From: Eunapius fragilis
Lineage: Eukaryota > Porifera > Demospongiae > Spongillida > Spongillidae
Direction: 5' to 3'
Assembly (NCBI GenBank): GCA_963681505.1
Contig: OY811983.1
Span: forward strand, 3,499,615-3,563,614
DNA length: 64,000 nucleotides
The notes under the pieces are model-generated. The model was not told the DNA's origin. It searched no databases and saw only the letters and a program-made list of their open reading frames with translations. The position numbers were made by a program, and so were the translations under genes. Of this stretch, positions 1-32,818 are shown piece after piece. Position 1 is the first letter of the stretch. Each line of letters opens with the position of its first letter.

Positions 1-735
1 GGAATTAGGAGCCGTACTCTCTCAGGAGCATGAAGGAAACAAATGTATGGTAGCCTACGCTAGCCATGTACTGACCAAAGCCGAGAAAAGACACGGTGCC
101 ACCCGGAAGGAGTTACTCGCAGTGGTAACGTTTGTAAAACATTTTCGAGCATATCTCATAGGCCGGCACTTTATCTTGCAAGTCAAATCAGACTCATTAA
201 TTAATTGTGTATGGACTTGCAACTTTGGATACTGCTGGTAGGTATAAGAATTTGTGCATTAAATACATACACTCTGCACCAATTGTTTAGGGATATATCT
301 TTGCCAGCCGCAGTTTTAAAGTGTTCCTCTTGAACTGATCATGGCTCTCTACAGTGGCTCTACAATTTCCGAGAACCGGAAGGACAAATGGCGAGATGGT
401 TGGAGCTCCTCCAAGAATTTGACTTCGAGGTCATCCACCGGAGTGGGCGTTGCCACACCAATGCGGATGCCCTCTCTCACTATAAAGACGAAGGCGAAGG
501 CAACAGCCCATGTGTTACAGCAACGTTACTAGCTGCTAAGGACTCGGGGTTTTCAATGAACATACAGCAGCTGCAGTAAGAGGATGACGCCATCGGTCCC
601 ATACACCAGGCACTAAGCCAGGGAGCACGGCCAAACCTAGCAGACATCAAGGGGAAACCCAGAGAGTTTGCTGTGTTGGTTCAACAATGGGACCAGTTGG
701 TTTTACAGAACCTCCTCGCATTACAAATATAAATA
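1..735 (+). pseudogene. Ty3/gypsy retrotransposon pol fragment (RNase H)
   Basis: The reading frame entering from the left edge carries a typical gypsy-type RNase H segment (AYASHVLTKAEKRHGATRKE, then an LLAVV-FVKHFRAYL stretch). The second half of the same domain resumes at about 336 (TDHGSLQWLYNF, MARWLELLQEFDFEV, then an H-x3-R-x3-NADALSH ending). About 130 bp of unrelated sequence interrupts the two halves near the TDH motif. A stop at 577-579 is followed in the same frame by the usual post-RNase H linker (ALSQGARPNLADIKG). No RT is visible because the element runs off the window, and no integrase follows. The interruption and stop make this a dead fragment. The family call is secure; the precise clade is not. 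Confidence 0.85.
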
Positions 736-739
736 AGGT

Positions 740-1310
740 ATCTGTTTAATGCATACATTTTCCTCTTTCATTTGATATTAAATTGCTGCATTTGATGCAA
801 TTTGAAAAAAAAAAGTTAAAGCACCTAACCCAGCCCTCTACAATGAAGTGATTGTGGATTGGGCGATGCAGTACACATGGTGTAGACACTGCCTGGGTGA
901 GCAACCACACCACCCAAACATGCCAGGACATCCCCGTCTTCCCTTTTGCCTTCCCGATAGTGTCGGCGACATCAATGGTGAATGCGATGCAGACTCAGCC
1001 GCCTCCTTCCCCAGTGCAAAGCGGAGAACTCTATTGGAACTTTATTGAGAACCGTTGCTACTACCGGCAACGCAAACACAATCACGTGTACATCGTGTGC
1101 TACAGCCCCCACCCGGCGGAGTCGTGCACCCACAACCAGCGCAGCAACCCCTACCCACACAGGGGCAACATACTGGCCAGGCCGTTATGAACACAAACGA
1201 GGCAACGTAGTTTCGGTTGTCGTCAGCATGGTGATCCTGTGGAAACGGCCAGTGCTGTTTATCATGCATGCTCTCATGTAAAGATTTATGTCATTTGAAT
1301 GAAGCGATGG
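740..1310. other. Interval without recognised gene
   Basis: Overlapping open frames exist on both strands (for example 852-1190 plus), but none has a recognisable motif, and their composition looks like anonymous or transposon-flank DNA. I see no RNA gene or clear repeat here. Confidence 0.4.
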
Positions 1311-1315
1311 ACCTG

Positions 1316-1797
1316 GAAGTACATGCAGAAATAGAAGAAAGCAAGTTTGGTAAACGTAAACACAAGTGTGGAAGGATGGTTGATGGACACTGGGTTTTTG
1401 GAGGAATGGAAGAATTTCAGGAAGTGTTTTCTGCTCAAAGTTGACCATAGGGATGCTGCGACATTGCTACCAATAATTCTACCAATAATACAGTATTATA
1501 TACGACTGGGCAGCATAGTGTACAGTGATGAATGGGCAGCATACAACAGCCTCTACTGGCCTAGCTCATCAGACTGTGAATCACTCCCTCCACTTTGTTG
1601 ACCCTGTAACAGGTGTGCACACACAGGGAACGGAAGCCATGTGGAGTACAATGAAGCGGACCATGCGTGAGGAGAGAACGATGCATTCACGCCTTTTTGA
1701 AACTTACCTTCCTGAGCTAATGTGGAGAAGATTGTTTGGTGGACCTTCAGTATTTGCCCATCTTATACAACACATAGCGGAACAGTACCCTGTTTAG
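1316..1797 (+). pseudogene. Merlin/IS1016-like (ISXO2 domain) transposase fossil
   Basis: The segment reads as a DDE transposase of the ISXO2/IS1595-like type found in eukaryotic Merlin elements. It opens with EIEESKFGKRKHKCGRMVDG followed by HWVFGG (first catalytic region). The middle holds IVYSDEWAAYNSL, matching the conserved YSDxWxAY block with the second acidic residue. The end holds NHSLHFVDPVTGVHTQ and EAMWSTMKR, the usual N-H-...-FV-P-TG-HTQ-IE--W motif. The three parts lie in three different frames (breaks near 1410-1430 and near 1550), so the gene is broken. Terminal repeats were not identified. Confidence 0.85.
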
Positions 1798-1959
1798 GTT
1801 TAATGTTTAGGTATAATGACGCAGATTGAGATGAAGAATGTACGATGTCATTGAGGTGTGAATAAGCTGTTGATTTGATTAATTTAAATACTGTACCATA
1901 TAAGTACAAATGCGAGGAGGGGGGTGGGGGGGGATCTACACAAGAACCTTAACAGCTCT

Positions 1960-2060
1960 GCAATTGTGTAAATATGGCCTAAGTGTGAGGCAGTATAATA
2001 GGCTTGGTAGCGGGAAGTTGGTCAGTCTAGGGTCACAGTGCACATGACAACTAAAAACTA
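1960..2060 (+). repeat. Dispersed repeat copy, related to 4405-4510
   Basis: The stretch around TTGGTCAGTCTAGGGTCACA (about 2016-2040) recurs as ATTGGTCAGTCTAAGGTCAC at about 4464-4485. The preceding bases are also similar in both copies (GTG-rich, then CATATAATAG-like sequence). This looks like a diverged interspersed repeat; no coding content was recognised. Confidence 0.5.
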
Positions 2061-2274
2061 ATCTGATCATGAGGATAAAAATGCTGCTCCGACCGATGCC
2101 AGGGAAGGGCACTGACCTCACCATGCGAATGGACTTGATGCTCCGAGCAATGCAACAAAAGCGAGAAGAGATGAAGGCTGGGCAGGAAGTGTGGTGTTTT
2201 GACATTAATAGTTACTGTGATCAATTGTATTGATTATTAACAACCATTTTCTCTGTGCTTTTATCGCATTGAAT

Positions 2275-2826
2275 CAGGGTGTGCAATACTTAACAGGAAG
2301 AGACAGCCCTCAAGTTAGCACGCAGCACCAATCATGGCCCATTCTTGTTTCGCCAGAAGGGAAATATAACCAGTTTTGCTTCTACAAGGACATCGAAGAT
2401 CAGCTACAGTCTGTAAAGTCTCAAAGTACAGGGTGGAGGAATACAGATATACAATTACATGTATACTACAAACGAAGGGAAGGGAAAGTGTGTATAATGT
2501 TCGCCACCAGTGCATTTGGTATTGGCATTGATTACCCGCCTCACTAACCCTGGTGTACAATGGCTTGGTGAGGCTTCTGCCAATAACCCTTTCATGACAA
2601 ATTTCCATTCCCAAAATACATGAGGGAGGGTAGGGGGCGTGGTAGGGAGGTGTCAGGGGGCGAAAGGATGATGGTAACGAAACCGTTGGAACTGACAATA
2701 CTCAAGATAAAAACCTGGATGGATGCTGAACATGGTAGTAATTAGGGTGCTGAATGTTGGAGTTAGTGGAAACATCACCACATCACATCACAGAGCCCAC
2801 CAAGTGAAGTCGTGCACTTTATTGTT

Positions 2827-2863
<37 letters not shown>

Positions 2864-3760
2864 TGGCATCTCTCACTTCCCTCTTAGGTGAGGAGTTCTG
2901 GTCCTCCCCTGGTACCAATGATGTCATAGCAGGGGCGATAGTGCTCATTGCATTGCTCAGTGCAGTGATGATGTGTGTAGGAGCAGTTAATTGGTTAATA
3001 AATTGGTTCTAGACCTATTCATCATCTCTCAATTTAACTCCCTAACAGTGGGGCTGCCCAGGTCACAAAGGTCCAAACGTGTACTTTTAGTGTTTGTTTA
3101 TGTAGATGTACTATAAGAACCACACATAAATCACCTCCGAGAAAAAGGGCTGGCGTCCAGTATCTGCCTTTCGGCAGACCAGATCTCCTGCCCCGAAATC
3201 CAACTACATCAGTCCGCGATGTATAAATATATGGACTACCCTACTCCACAGAAGAATAGGAGGTATGTCGGCAAAGACAAATGTCAAGGTACATGTACAT
3301 AGATGGTACAGAAGTGGAGTGTAGCTACTTCCCAAGCCAGAAATGTGATGTTTGTGAATGGACTGCCACAATTGATCATGATGAATTCAAACTTCCTGGT
3401 GATTTTTTTGTCAACAGTGAGACTATAAAAAATGAACCAGCTGTAGAAATCGTTTTATCACATGCTTATCATCTTTTAAGTGAAGAACGCAATCTTGGAT
3501 TACAGTTGTGGGATTTATAAGGAAAGGTGCATTATGTGCATTGGTGCTTAAAGGCATCAGCTGGTACATTTCCCGAAAAAATGTCCCACTTTAGCGCATC
3601 ATTGCTTAAGGTGCTTGGGCCGCCACAAACTAGCTGAATGTCCAGAGGCAAATTCCAGGCACATGTCCACAATGCTTTTGCCGATGACCATCGGTGACAC
3701 AATATTCAACACAGGAGGGAAATTCATTACTGCTTCTGCCCTAAATTCCAGAGTATAATT
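2275..3760 (+). pseudogene. RecQ-like helicase fragment with Cys-rich tail
   Basis: Two conserved parts are visible. At 2330-2545 the frame ends in KVCIMFATSAFGIGIDYP, a motif V-type segment of RecQ-family helicases (ATxAFGMGID). At about 3215-3520 a cysteine-rich region follows, with an MYKYMDYP-like start, a YMYIDGTEVECSYFPSQKCD segment, and C-x2-C ligands. Beyond 3530 a CLRCLGRHKLAECPEAN zinc-knuckle-like stretch appears in a shifted frame. The intervening 2550-3200 contains a TG microsatellite and no helicase sequence. Frame shifts and the missing ATPase half show that it is a relic. RecQ-like proteins with a C-terminal Cys-rich tail are multicopy in several lower animals and fungi; a mobile-element origin is likely but unproven. 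Confidence 0.65.
2829..2862 (+). repeat. (TG)17 microsatellite
   Basis: An uninterrupted run of 17 TG dinucleotides. Confidence 0.95.
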
Positions 3761-3764
3761 TTTA

Positions 3765-5345
3765 ATAATTTTAATGTGGCCTCAAGTTAGTACCTAATTG
3801 TGGCTAGGACTGAGACAGATGCCTGTTGGAAAGATATTTTGCAATGGGTGATTTATGTCATACATCGCATGCGAGGGTGTTTACAGGAATATCTAAGACC
3901 AAGACAGGTGAGAAACTCCAGAAAAGTGGGGGGGGGGGGGGGGGGGCTGAGCTAGAGCACATGAGATTCTGTTAGAGAAGATAAAAGCAATGGGTTGGGA
4001 TCGATCCCAGTTCGTGGGATGCATAGTCTTAGTGCAGGCGGTGCCATAGTTGCAGCCAATGCAGGTGTACCTGATCGATGCATGGCCGCTGGAGGTCAGG
4101 GACAGCAAAGGATGGAAATGTTAAGGACTCAGTTGAAAAGCGTCAGGAGGTGTTCAAACACCTGGGCCTGTTAGCACTCATTGCTTTCTTTTTAACTCTA
4201 TGTCAGGTGTTGCTACACCAATGTGTTGTGGGGGAGGGTGTGAGGGATATGTGGGGGGGCACAGCCGATGCTACACCAATGTGTTGTCATATGAACTGGG
4301 GGATATGTGTGAGACAATAGGAGAGAGATAAACGTTTATGTCATTTGAATGTACTGAATTAGACAGAAACTATGATCTCTCTGATTGCCTTTGGGTACGT
4401 AAGTGTGAGCCATGTGAGCCTGGCCAAGTGGTGTGGCATATAATAGCTTTGGGAGCTTGAATATTGGTCAGTCTAAGGTCACAGTGCACGCGACACCTGG
4501 AAACTTCAACATGTGTGTATTTTGAAATGTTCTGTCATATTGGAAGCAGGCTGCTCCTTGACAATCATGATTGCAAAGATGAAAATGCAAGACACCAGCA
4601 ACGGACCTTATGCACCTGTGTTCGTTCAGAGCATTACGTATTGGTTTTTTCCTCACAAAGTGAGGTATTTTTCCCAGAGCTGGTGTGGGCCCACCACTCC
4701 AAATAAAATGGGCTATAATAAAACTTATATATAGGTAGCTAGCCGCTGCTCTGTTGGTTTGTGAAGAGTGAGTTTACGTTGAGTATATATGATTTGAAAG
4801 TCTATGTAATAGATGTCGCGCATAGCTGAAGTCACAACAATGTGTTGTCATGCATGCGAGAGATATGTTGGAGAGAATAGGAGAGAGTAACCATATTTAT
4901 CTTACTGTATCATCGAATTTGTCATATGTCATAGTTTATGTTATTGTCCCAGTTCTGCTGCACCATTGCATTCAGTTCAATTGGGGATTCAGATCCTATA
5001 TTGCCTGGTGGCACACATTGCCTGCAGTTCACACTCCAATGTATTCACCTCCTGGGCTCAGAGAACACAAGTCCCTCCTGCAATGACTCAGACTCGTTCC
5101 ATTCATAGGCCCCCCTAGCCTACTGGGTCCCACACGTCCTACCCGAGTCTTTGGTGGAGGTGCTACTTACTTCTTTTCAACCAGGAATGACTTTTGCAGA
5201 TAGCTGTTCAATTTTATTTCCACCAAGGCCTAGCCAAGTTGACCCACCCATACATACAGTTTCGGAATGAAACTTTTCTACAACTAACTAACAAGGTCTC
5301 TGTAGTGTAATTTATTGTTCAATCCATCATTCACTGTGACTTAAT
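3765..5345. repeat. Non-coding interval with short imperfect repeats
   Basis: No gene is recognised. A run of 18 G begins near 3930. A block containing CACCAATGTGTTGT followed by GGGATATGTG recurs near 4217 and 4273, and a diverged relative (CAACAATGTGTTGTCATGCA ... AGAGATATGTTGGAGAGAAT) lies near 4837. The phrase TTTATGTCATTTGAATG occurs both at 1287 and 4336, so the flanks of the Merlin fossil and this interval share repeat material. Confidence 0.45.
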
Positions 5346-5349
5346 GCTA

Positions 5350-6030
5350 TTTTGCAGTACACTTGCCTGAGAAGAGGTTTTTATACCGAACTATAAAAAC
5401 ATATATGGCGGCCATAGGTGACCACCGCTGGGATTCCAAAGCCTCCGATCATCTGACATACTCTCTCGCCTGACTAAGATCCAAGCAGGGATCTAGCCAG
5501 TCCAGCCCAAGAGGATCCGTCTCTTCACAACCCCAATGACACTGGAATGGCTGCAGGGCCACTGGTCATCCAACCGAGATGGGTGCCTATTCGAATGGTG
5601 GCGGCCCTCTGCTTTCTGGCTTCTTTCGTCTTGGGGAGCGTCTCGCGCCCGACACCAATAAGCAGTCATACCCATCATGGAGCGACGTATTATACAATCG
5701 CACCTCCCACCCATCCATCATAAAGGTACTCCTGAACCCTCCAAATGCGACCAGTTTGGTAATGGTCCAATGACTCCATCTGGCCATTGGAGGCCTGTCT
5801 CCTGTCTGGAATGCCATTGCCAATAATACCCCGCTTGTGTCTGAAATGAGGAAGGCTCTTGTGGCCATCGCCTTACACCAGGAGACTTACGCAGGCCCCA
5901 ACTCTTGAATGGGAGTGGCCACAACGGCAGTGGAGGACTCAATGATCCAACTGCTAGGGTGCAGCATTTCTGGCATGGGCACTCGGTCAATAAGGGGTAT
6001 TCTTCACCAACGTGTGAATTTTAGGAAGAA
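5350..6030 (+). pseudogene. Tyrosine recombinase (integrase-like) fossil
   Basis: Pieces of the XerD/phage-integrase-like domain found in many sponge and cnidarian mobile elements appear in order. There is an N-terminal piece (KRFLYRTIKTYMAAIGDHRW), then RIRLFTTPMTLEWLQGHW, then GFFRLGERLAPDTNKQSYPS with WSDVL, then a basic segment (VSEMRKALVAIALHQETYAG), and finally the region VATTAVEDSMIQLLGC. The canonical HSFRIGAATTAA box, which carries the catalytic His and Arg, is destroyed: a stop falls before MGVATTA. The pieces lie in more than one frame. The element type (Crypton-like or DIRS-like) cannot be settled from this fragment. Confidence 0.75.
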
Positions 6031-6034
6031 TGAG

Positions 6035-7047
6035 TATGTGCACCCCCCCTGGGTAACTGACACAACAACCGAAGGACACGTTCCCCTATTTATGACATCA
6101 TACTCATGTCCTAACCAGTACTCTGACTTAGCTGAGTTAGATTTTGTAAATAAAGCAAGTTAGAAAACTACTTACTGGTACATGCATGTTAAGAAGGCTT
6201 AAGGAGTGGATAGCCCTTGTCTGTGATATTTAGAGGGTCAGGGAAGAAGCGTTTAGTAGTCAACTTTGAGGCATGCAATTTTTGTGGAAGAAGAGTATCT
6301 CAGAGTTGCATTGATGCTGTTCAACACAATATCTTAAGTCTGGTTACTACCTATTCTGCATCATAGAGAGTAGTACTTAGGATTTACATGTATCCCCAAG
6401 GAGAGGAGTGAATTGGCAGGCTACATTAGCCGTATAACTTATAGCAATGATGGATCCATAAGTGCATGTATTTATTTGCAGCATTCGATGATCTGTGGGG
6501 CCCACATACTGTGGACTGATTTTCTTGCCACTAAACTGCACAGATACATTGTTTTAATGCACCTTTTGAAAGTCCAAGAAATGAAGCAATAGATAGACGG
6601 CTTTGCAGTCCCCGGGCAGAAGCAAATAACTGGTGGTCCACCGCATTTGCTGGTACCTAAATTGTTAAGGCATGCTAACATGTGAAGCAGTGGTACTCGT
6701 GTGGTCCCTTGCTGGGAATCTGCTCCATATTGGCCACTGCTGTGCCCCTAATGGTAACAATTTCTGAATGGTCTTTGCTCCTTTCCTATGAGACGAGGAC
6801 TTTGGAAGTCAAGATCAGTGCTGTTTAAAAGGAACTTTCCTAATACTGCTGCTTGCCTTGTGGATTCAGTTTTGATCTTTGTAGTCTGGAGGCTGGCACC
6901 ATATATTGGCAGGTAAAGCCTAGACTAAAAACGGCTGAGCATCAACAAAATTAAAGACTGTCTGCAAGCGGGTGAGGCAACAACCGCAGTCAATGCTAGT
7001 ATTCCAGGTAGGCTATTTAGTTAAAAATCAGAGTCAGCCAACGATAG
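6035..7047. other. Interval without recognised gene
   Basis: Small open frames only, with no recognisable domain. If the SKI2 gene continues leftward, this would be part of its large intron 19. Confidence 0.4.
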
Positions 7048-7051
7048 CTAT

Positions 7052-8570
7052 GGGTCATTCTGCCTCCTTTCACCCAGCAAATGGACAGCACCTCTCAGAT
7101 TTTGGTGCAATTTCTCATATATGATTGTCTTCATATGAGAAGACATTTGACCATTTTTTACTTTAATAACCTTAATGGTTTAGGAGATACACATTGTTGA
7201 ATAATGATACACTTCACTGATAAGTTCAACTTTCACATGTTTTATTTTGGTTCCCACTTATAGCCTAGTTGCATGTTTCACACCACTCAAAGATCTCATG
7301 AAGTGCAATCAAGGTACGATATGCATTTTGGTGGGAGGTGAAAGAGTTAAACTATTAATTGGTTTATACTACAGTTTTTACAAATACTGTTAGAAGAAGG
7401 TTGAAAATCACCACTTTTTAAAAACCAGTTTGGACACCATACTGAACTTGGTGTTTTTTCAAAATAAAAATGTTGATTATTGATAACCCCTGAGGACCAG
7501 AAATGGTTTTATGTGTGAGCAGCCATTTTGAGTTGATTTAGCTGAAAGTGTGGCTAAGTGGATTACATAACGTTCAAACCTCAGCAATCAAAAGTTCAAT
7601 TGTGAATGAAATTAACTATTATGAAATTAACTGTTACTTCTACGTAATCCATAATTATAATTATATATATGAGCGCGTGTGTGCGCATGTATGCGACAGC
7701 TGTGGACTCGGTCACAAAGCAATGTCAGCAGGAACTTTAGCTCATTAGCCATGTACTGGTACAATGTACACCCACATCAGTATATCTAAGAGTGCGTGTA
7801 CACACGTGTACATGTCCACGTACACGTGCGTACGCGCACTCTTAGATATACTGATGTGGGTGTACATTGTACCAGTACATGGCTAATGAGCTAAAGTTCC
7901 TGCTGACATTGCTTTGTGACCGAGTCCACAGCTGTCGCATACATGCGCACACACGCGCTCATATATATAATTATAATTATGGATTACGTAGAAGTAACAG
8001 TTAATTTCATAATAGTTAATTTCATTCACAATTGAACTTTTGATTGCTGAGGTTTGAACGTTATGTAATCCACTTAGCCACACTTTCAACTCAAAATGGC
8101 TGCTCACACATAAAACCATTTCTGGTCCTCAGGGGTTATCAATAATCAACATTTTTATTTTGAAAAAACACCAAGTTCAGTATGGTGTCCAAACTGGTTT
8201 TTAAAAAGTGGTGATTTTCAACCTTCTTCTAACAGTATTTGTAAAATCTGTAGTATAAACCAATTAATAGTTTAACTCTTTCACCTCCCACCAAAATGCA
8301 TATCGTACCTTGATTGCACTTCATGAGATCTTTGAGTGGTGTGAAACATGCAACTAGGCTATAAGTGGGAACCAAAATAAAACATGTGAAAGTTGAACTT
8401 ATCAGTGAAGTGTATCATTATTCAACAATGTGTATCTCCTAAACCATTAAGGTTATTAAAGTAAAAAATGGTCAAATGTCTTCTCATATGATGACAATCA
8501 TATATGAGAAATTGCACCAAAATCTGAGAGGTGCTGTCCATTTGCTGGGTGAAAGGAGGCAGAATGACCC
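7052..8570. repeat. 1.5-kb palindromic (foldback) element with 4-bp target duplication
   Basis: The left arm (7052 to about 7800) and the right arm (about 7830 to 8570) are near-perfect inverted copies meeting at a short GT/AC-rich centre near 7815. The ends read GGGTCATTCTGCCTCC inward from both sides. The flanks show CTAT at 7048-7051 and again at 8571-8574, a likely target-site duplication. The arms differ by a few substitutions and a roughly 9-bp gap near 7530/8090, so this is not an exact artefact. The two identical-looking 60-80 residue open frames on opposite strands (7548-7748 and 7883-8119) are mirror images created by the palindrome and are not genes. Confidence 0.9.
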
Positions 8571-8574
8571 CTAT

Positions 8575-9946
8575 GTTAAAGCGGAGGCTCTGGGATATCC
8601 CTGAATAAATTAGAGTTAATCCTAATTAATTAACACATTATTAACTCCTTTATCAACACATTCCACATCTACACATTTACACATCTGTTATATCTTTACC
8701 AGGCTGTATTAAAAGAAATACATATGAGTTGGAGATGGTGCAAATCCTCTCAGTCCTCTTGCTGGTGTTCTACCCATTTAATGAGCCGGTTACCTACAGT
8801 AATCTCAGCTGGCAGTTGAGCGACACAGCACAATGGATGCTGCACAAAGTACGTTGTCAAGTGCATTCTTGGTTCAGGGGTATAGGAGGGAGCAGACTTC
8901 TGATTACATTAGGTTGAGAGCCTAACCCCCATGTGATATACATCGTTTGAGTACAAAAAATTAGAAAGAAACTTTGCTAGCTCCCAAATGTGATTGGCTG
9001 TATGTATAGCACGCGACTGCATCTCATGTTTGGTGGGGTTTAAATAGCGGTGTGCAGCATTTGTGTGGTCTTGTGCACTTTTACACATAATACAATGAAC
9101 AGCGAACATGCTGAGGAACAAAGAAACCCAATTGAGGCAGCGACCAAGGCGCCCTCACAGGTATGAAAAAAGTTGCAGGACAAGTGGCAGACTGTCCATC
9201 AGGGACAGGAGACAGCAGAGTGTATGGAACGATACAGTAGTTCCTAAATTTAATAATTTGCATATCTGTAACAGTAATTAAAAAAAAAAGATATTGTCTT
9301 GTCAAATTGGGTTGCTATTTTCAACCATTGATAGAAGGTAGTCAAGTCTAAGCACACTTCATTATTTGATTTGTGATAGGACAAGGTATGGCACTGAGCA
9401 ATGCCAAAGCACAGGATGATGTTATAAAAAATGGAGAAAGAAATTCTGCACATAAGGGTGGTAGGTTGGTCTAGATGTTGTGACCATCACTCTTCAACAT
9501 TAAAGCCAGTTCCCCCTAATTGATAGGGAGTGTTAGAGACAGTAACTGATGAATGATGAATGTAAGTGTATCAGCAACTCCTACATGCATATCAGATTTG
9601 CCCTGTTTGTGTATACTTCTCAGATGGTGTAATTTCTGTAACTTAACCCCTCTATTCTAGAGGATGTCACATAAATGTATCTACTGGTTGAAAGGGGTTG
9701 TATTTTAGTTTTGCCCCAGAGCTTGGGCTGGTTCTCAGCAGCCTCGGTACACATAAATTTCACATTAAGAACCGCTGCATTGATAAACACTTTGGAAGTT
9801 TCGTGTATATAAAATTACGTTATAACTATTTGTGGATCAGACAAACCACCCCATGTGCAGCATAATTTTTAAATGCATAGAATGCATCCTAGTAACTTGT
9901 AAGCCACACATCCTTCCCCTTCCCTCTCTAGTAACCCAAACAGTAC
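8575..9946. other. Interval left of SKI2 exon 19, no exons found
   Basis: I searched the minus strand for the expected next SKI2 block (QMAGRAGRRG) and found nothing. No other gene is recognised. This is either the start of a very long intron or sequence beyond a gene break. Confidence 0.5.

Positions 9947-32818
<22,872 letters not shown>

Noticed and set aside
2812..3012. Small membrane protein (hydrophobic C-terminus)
   Set aside because: The frame begins in a TG microsatellite and sits inside a decayed RecQ-like region; no homology recognised.
7548..8119. Two matching ORFs on opposite strands as a duplicated gene
   Set aside because: They are mirror images forced by the palindrome; no domain, and no separate evidence of coding.
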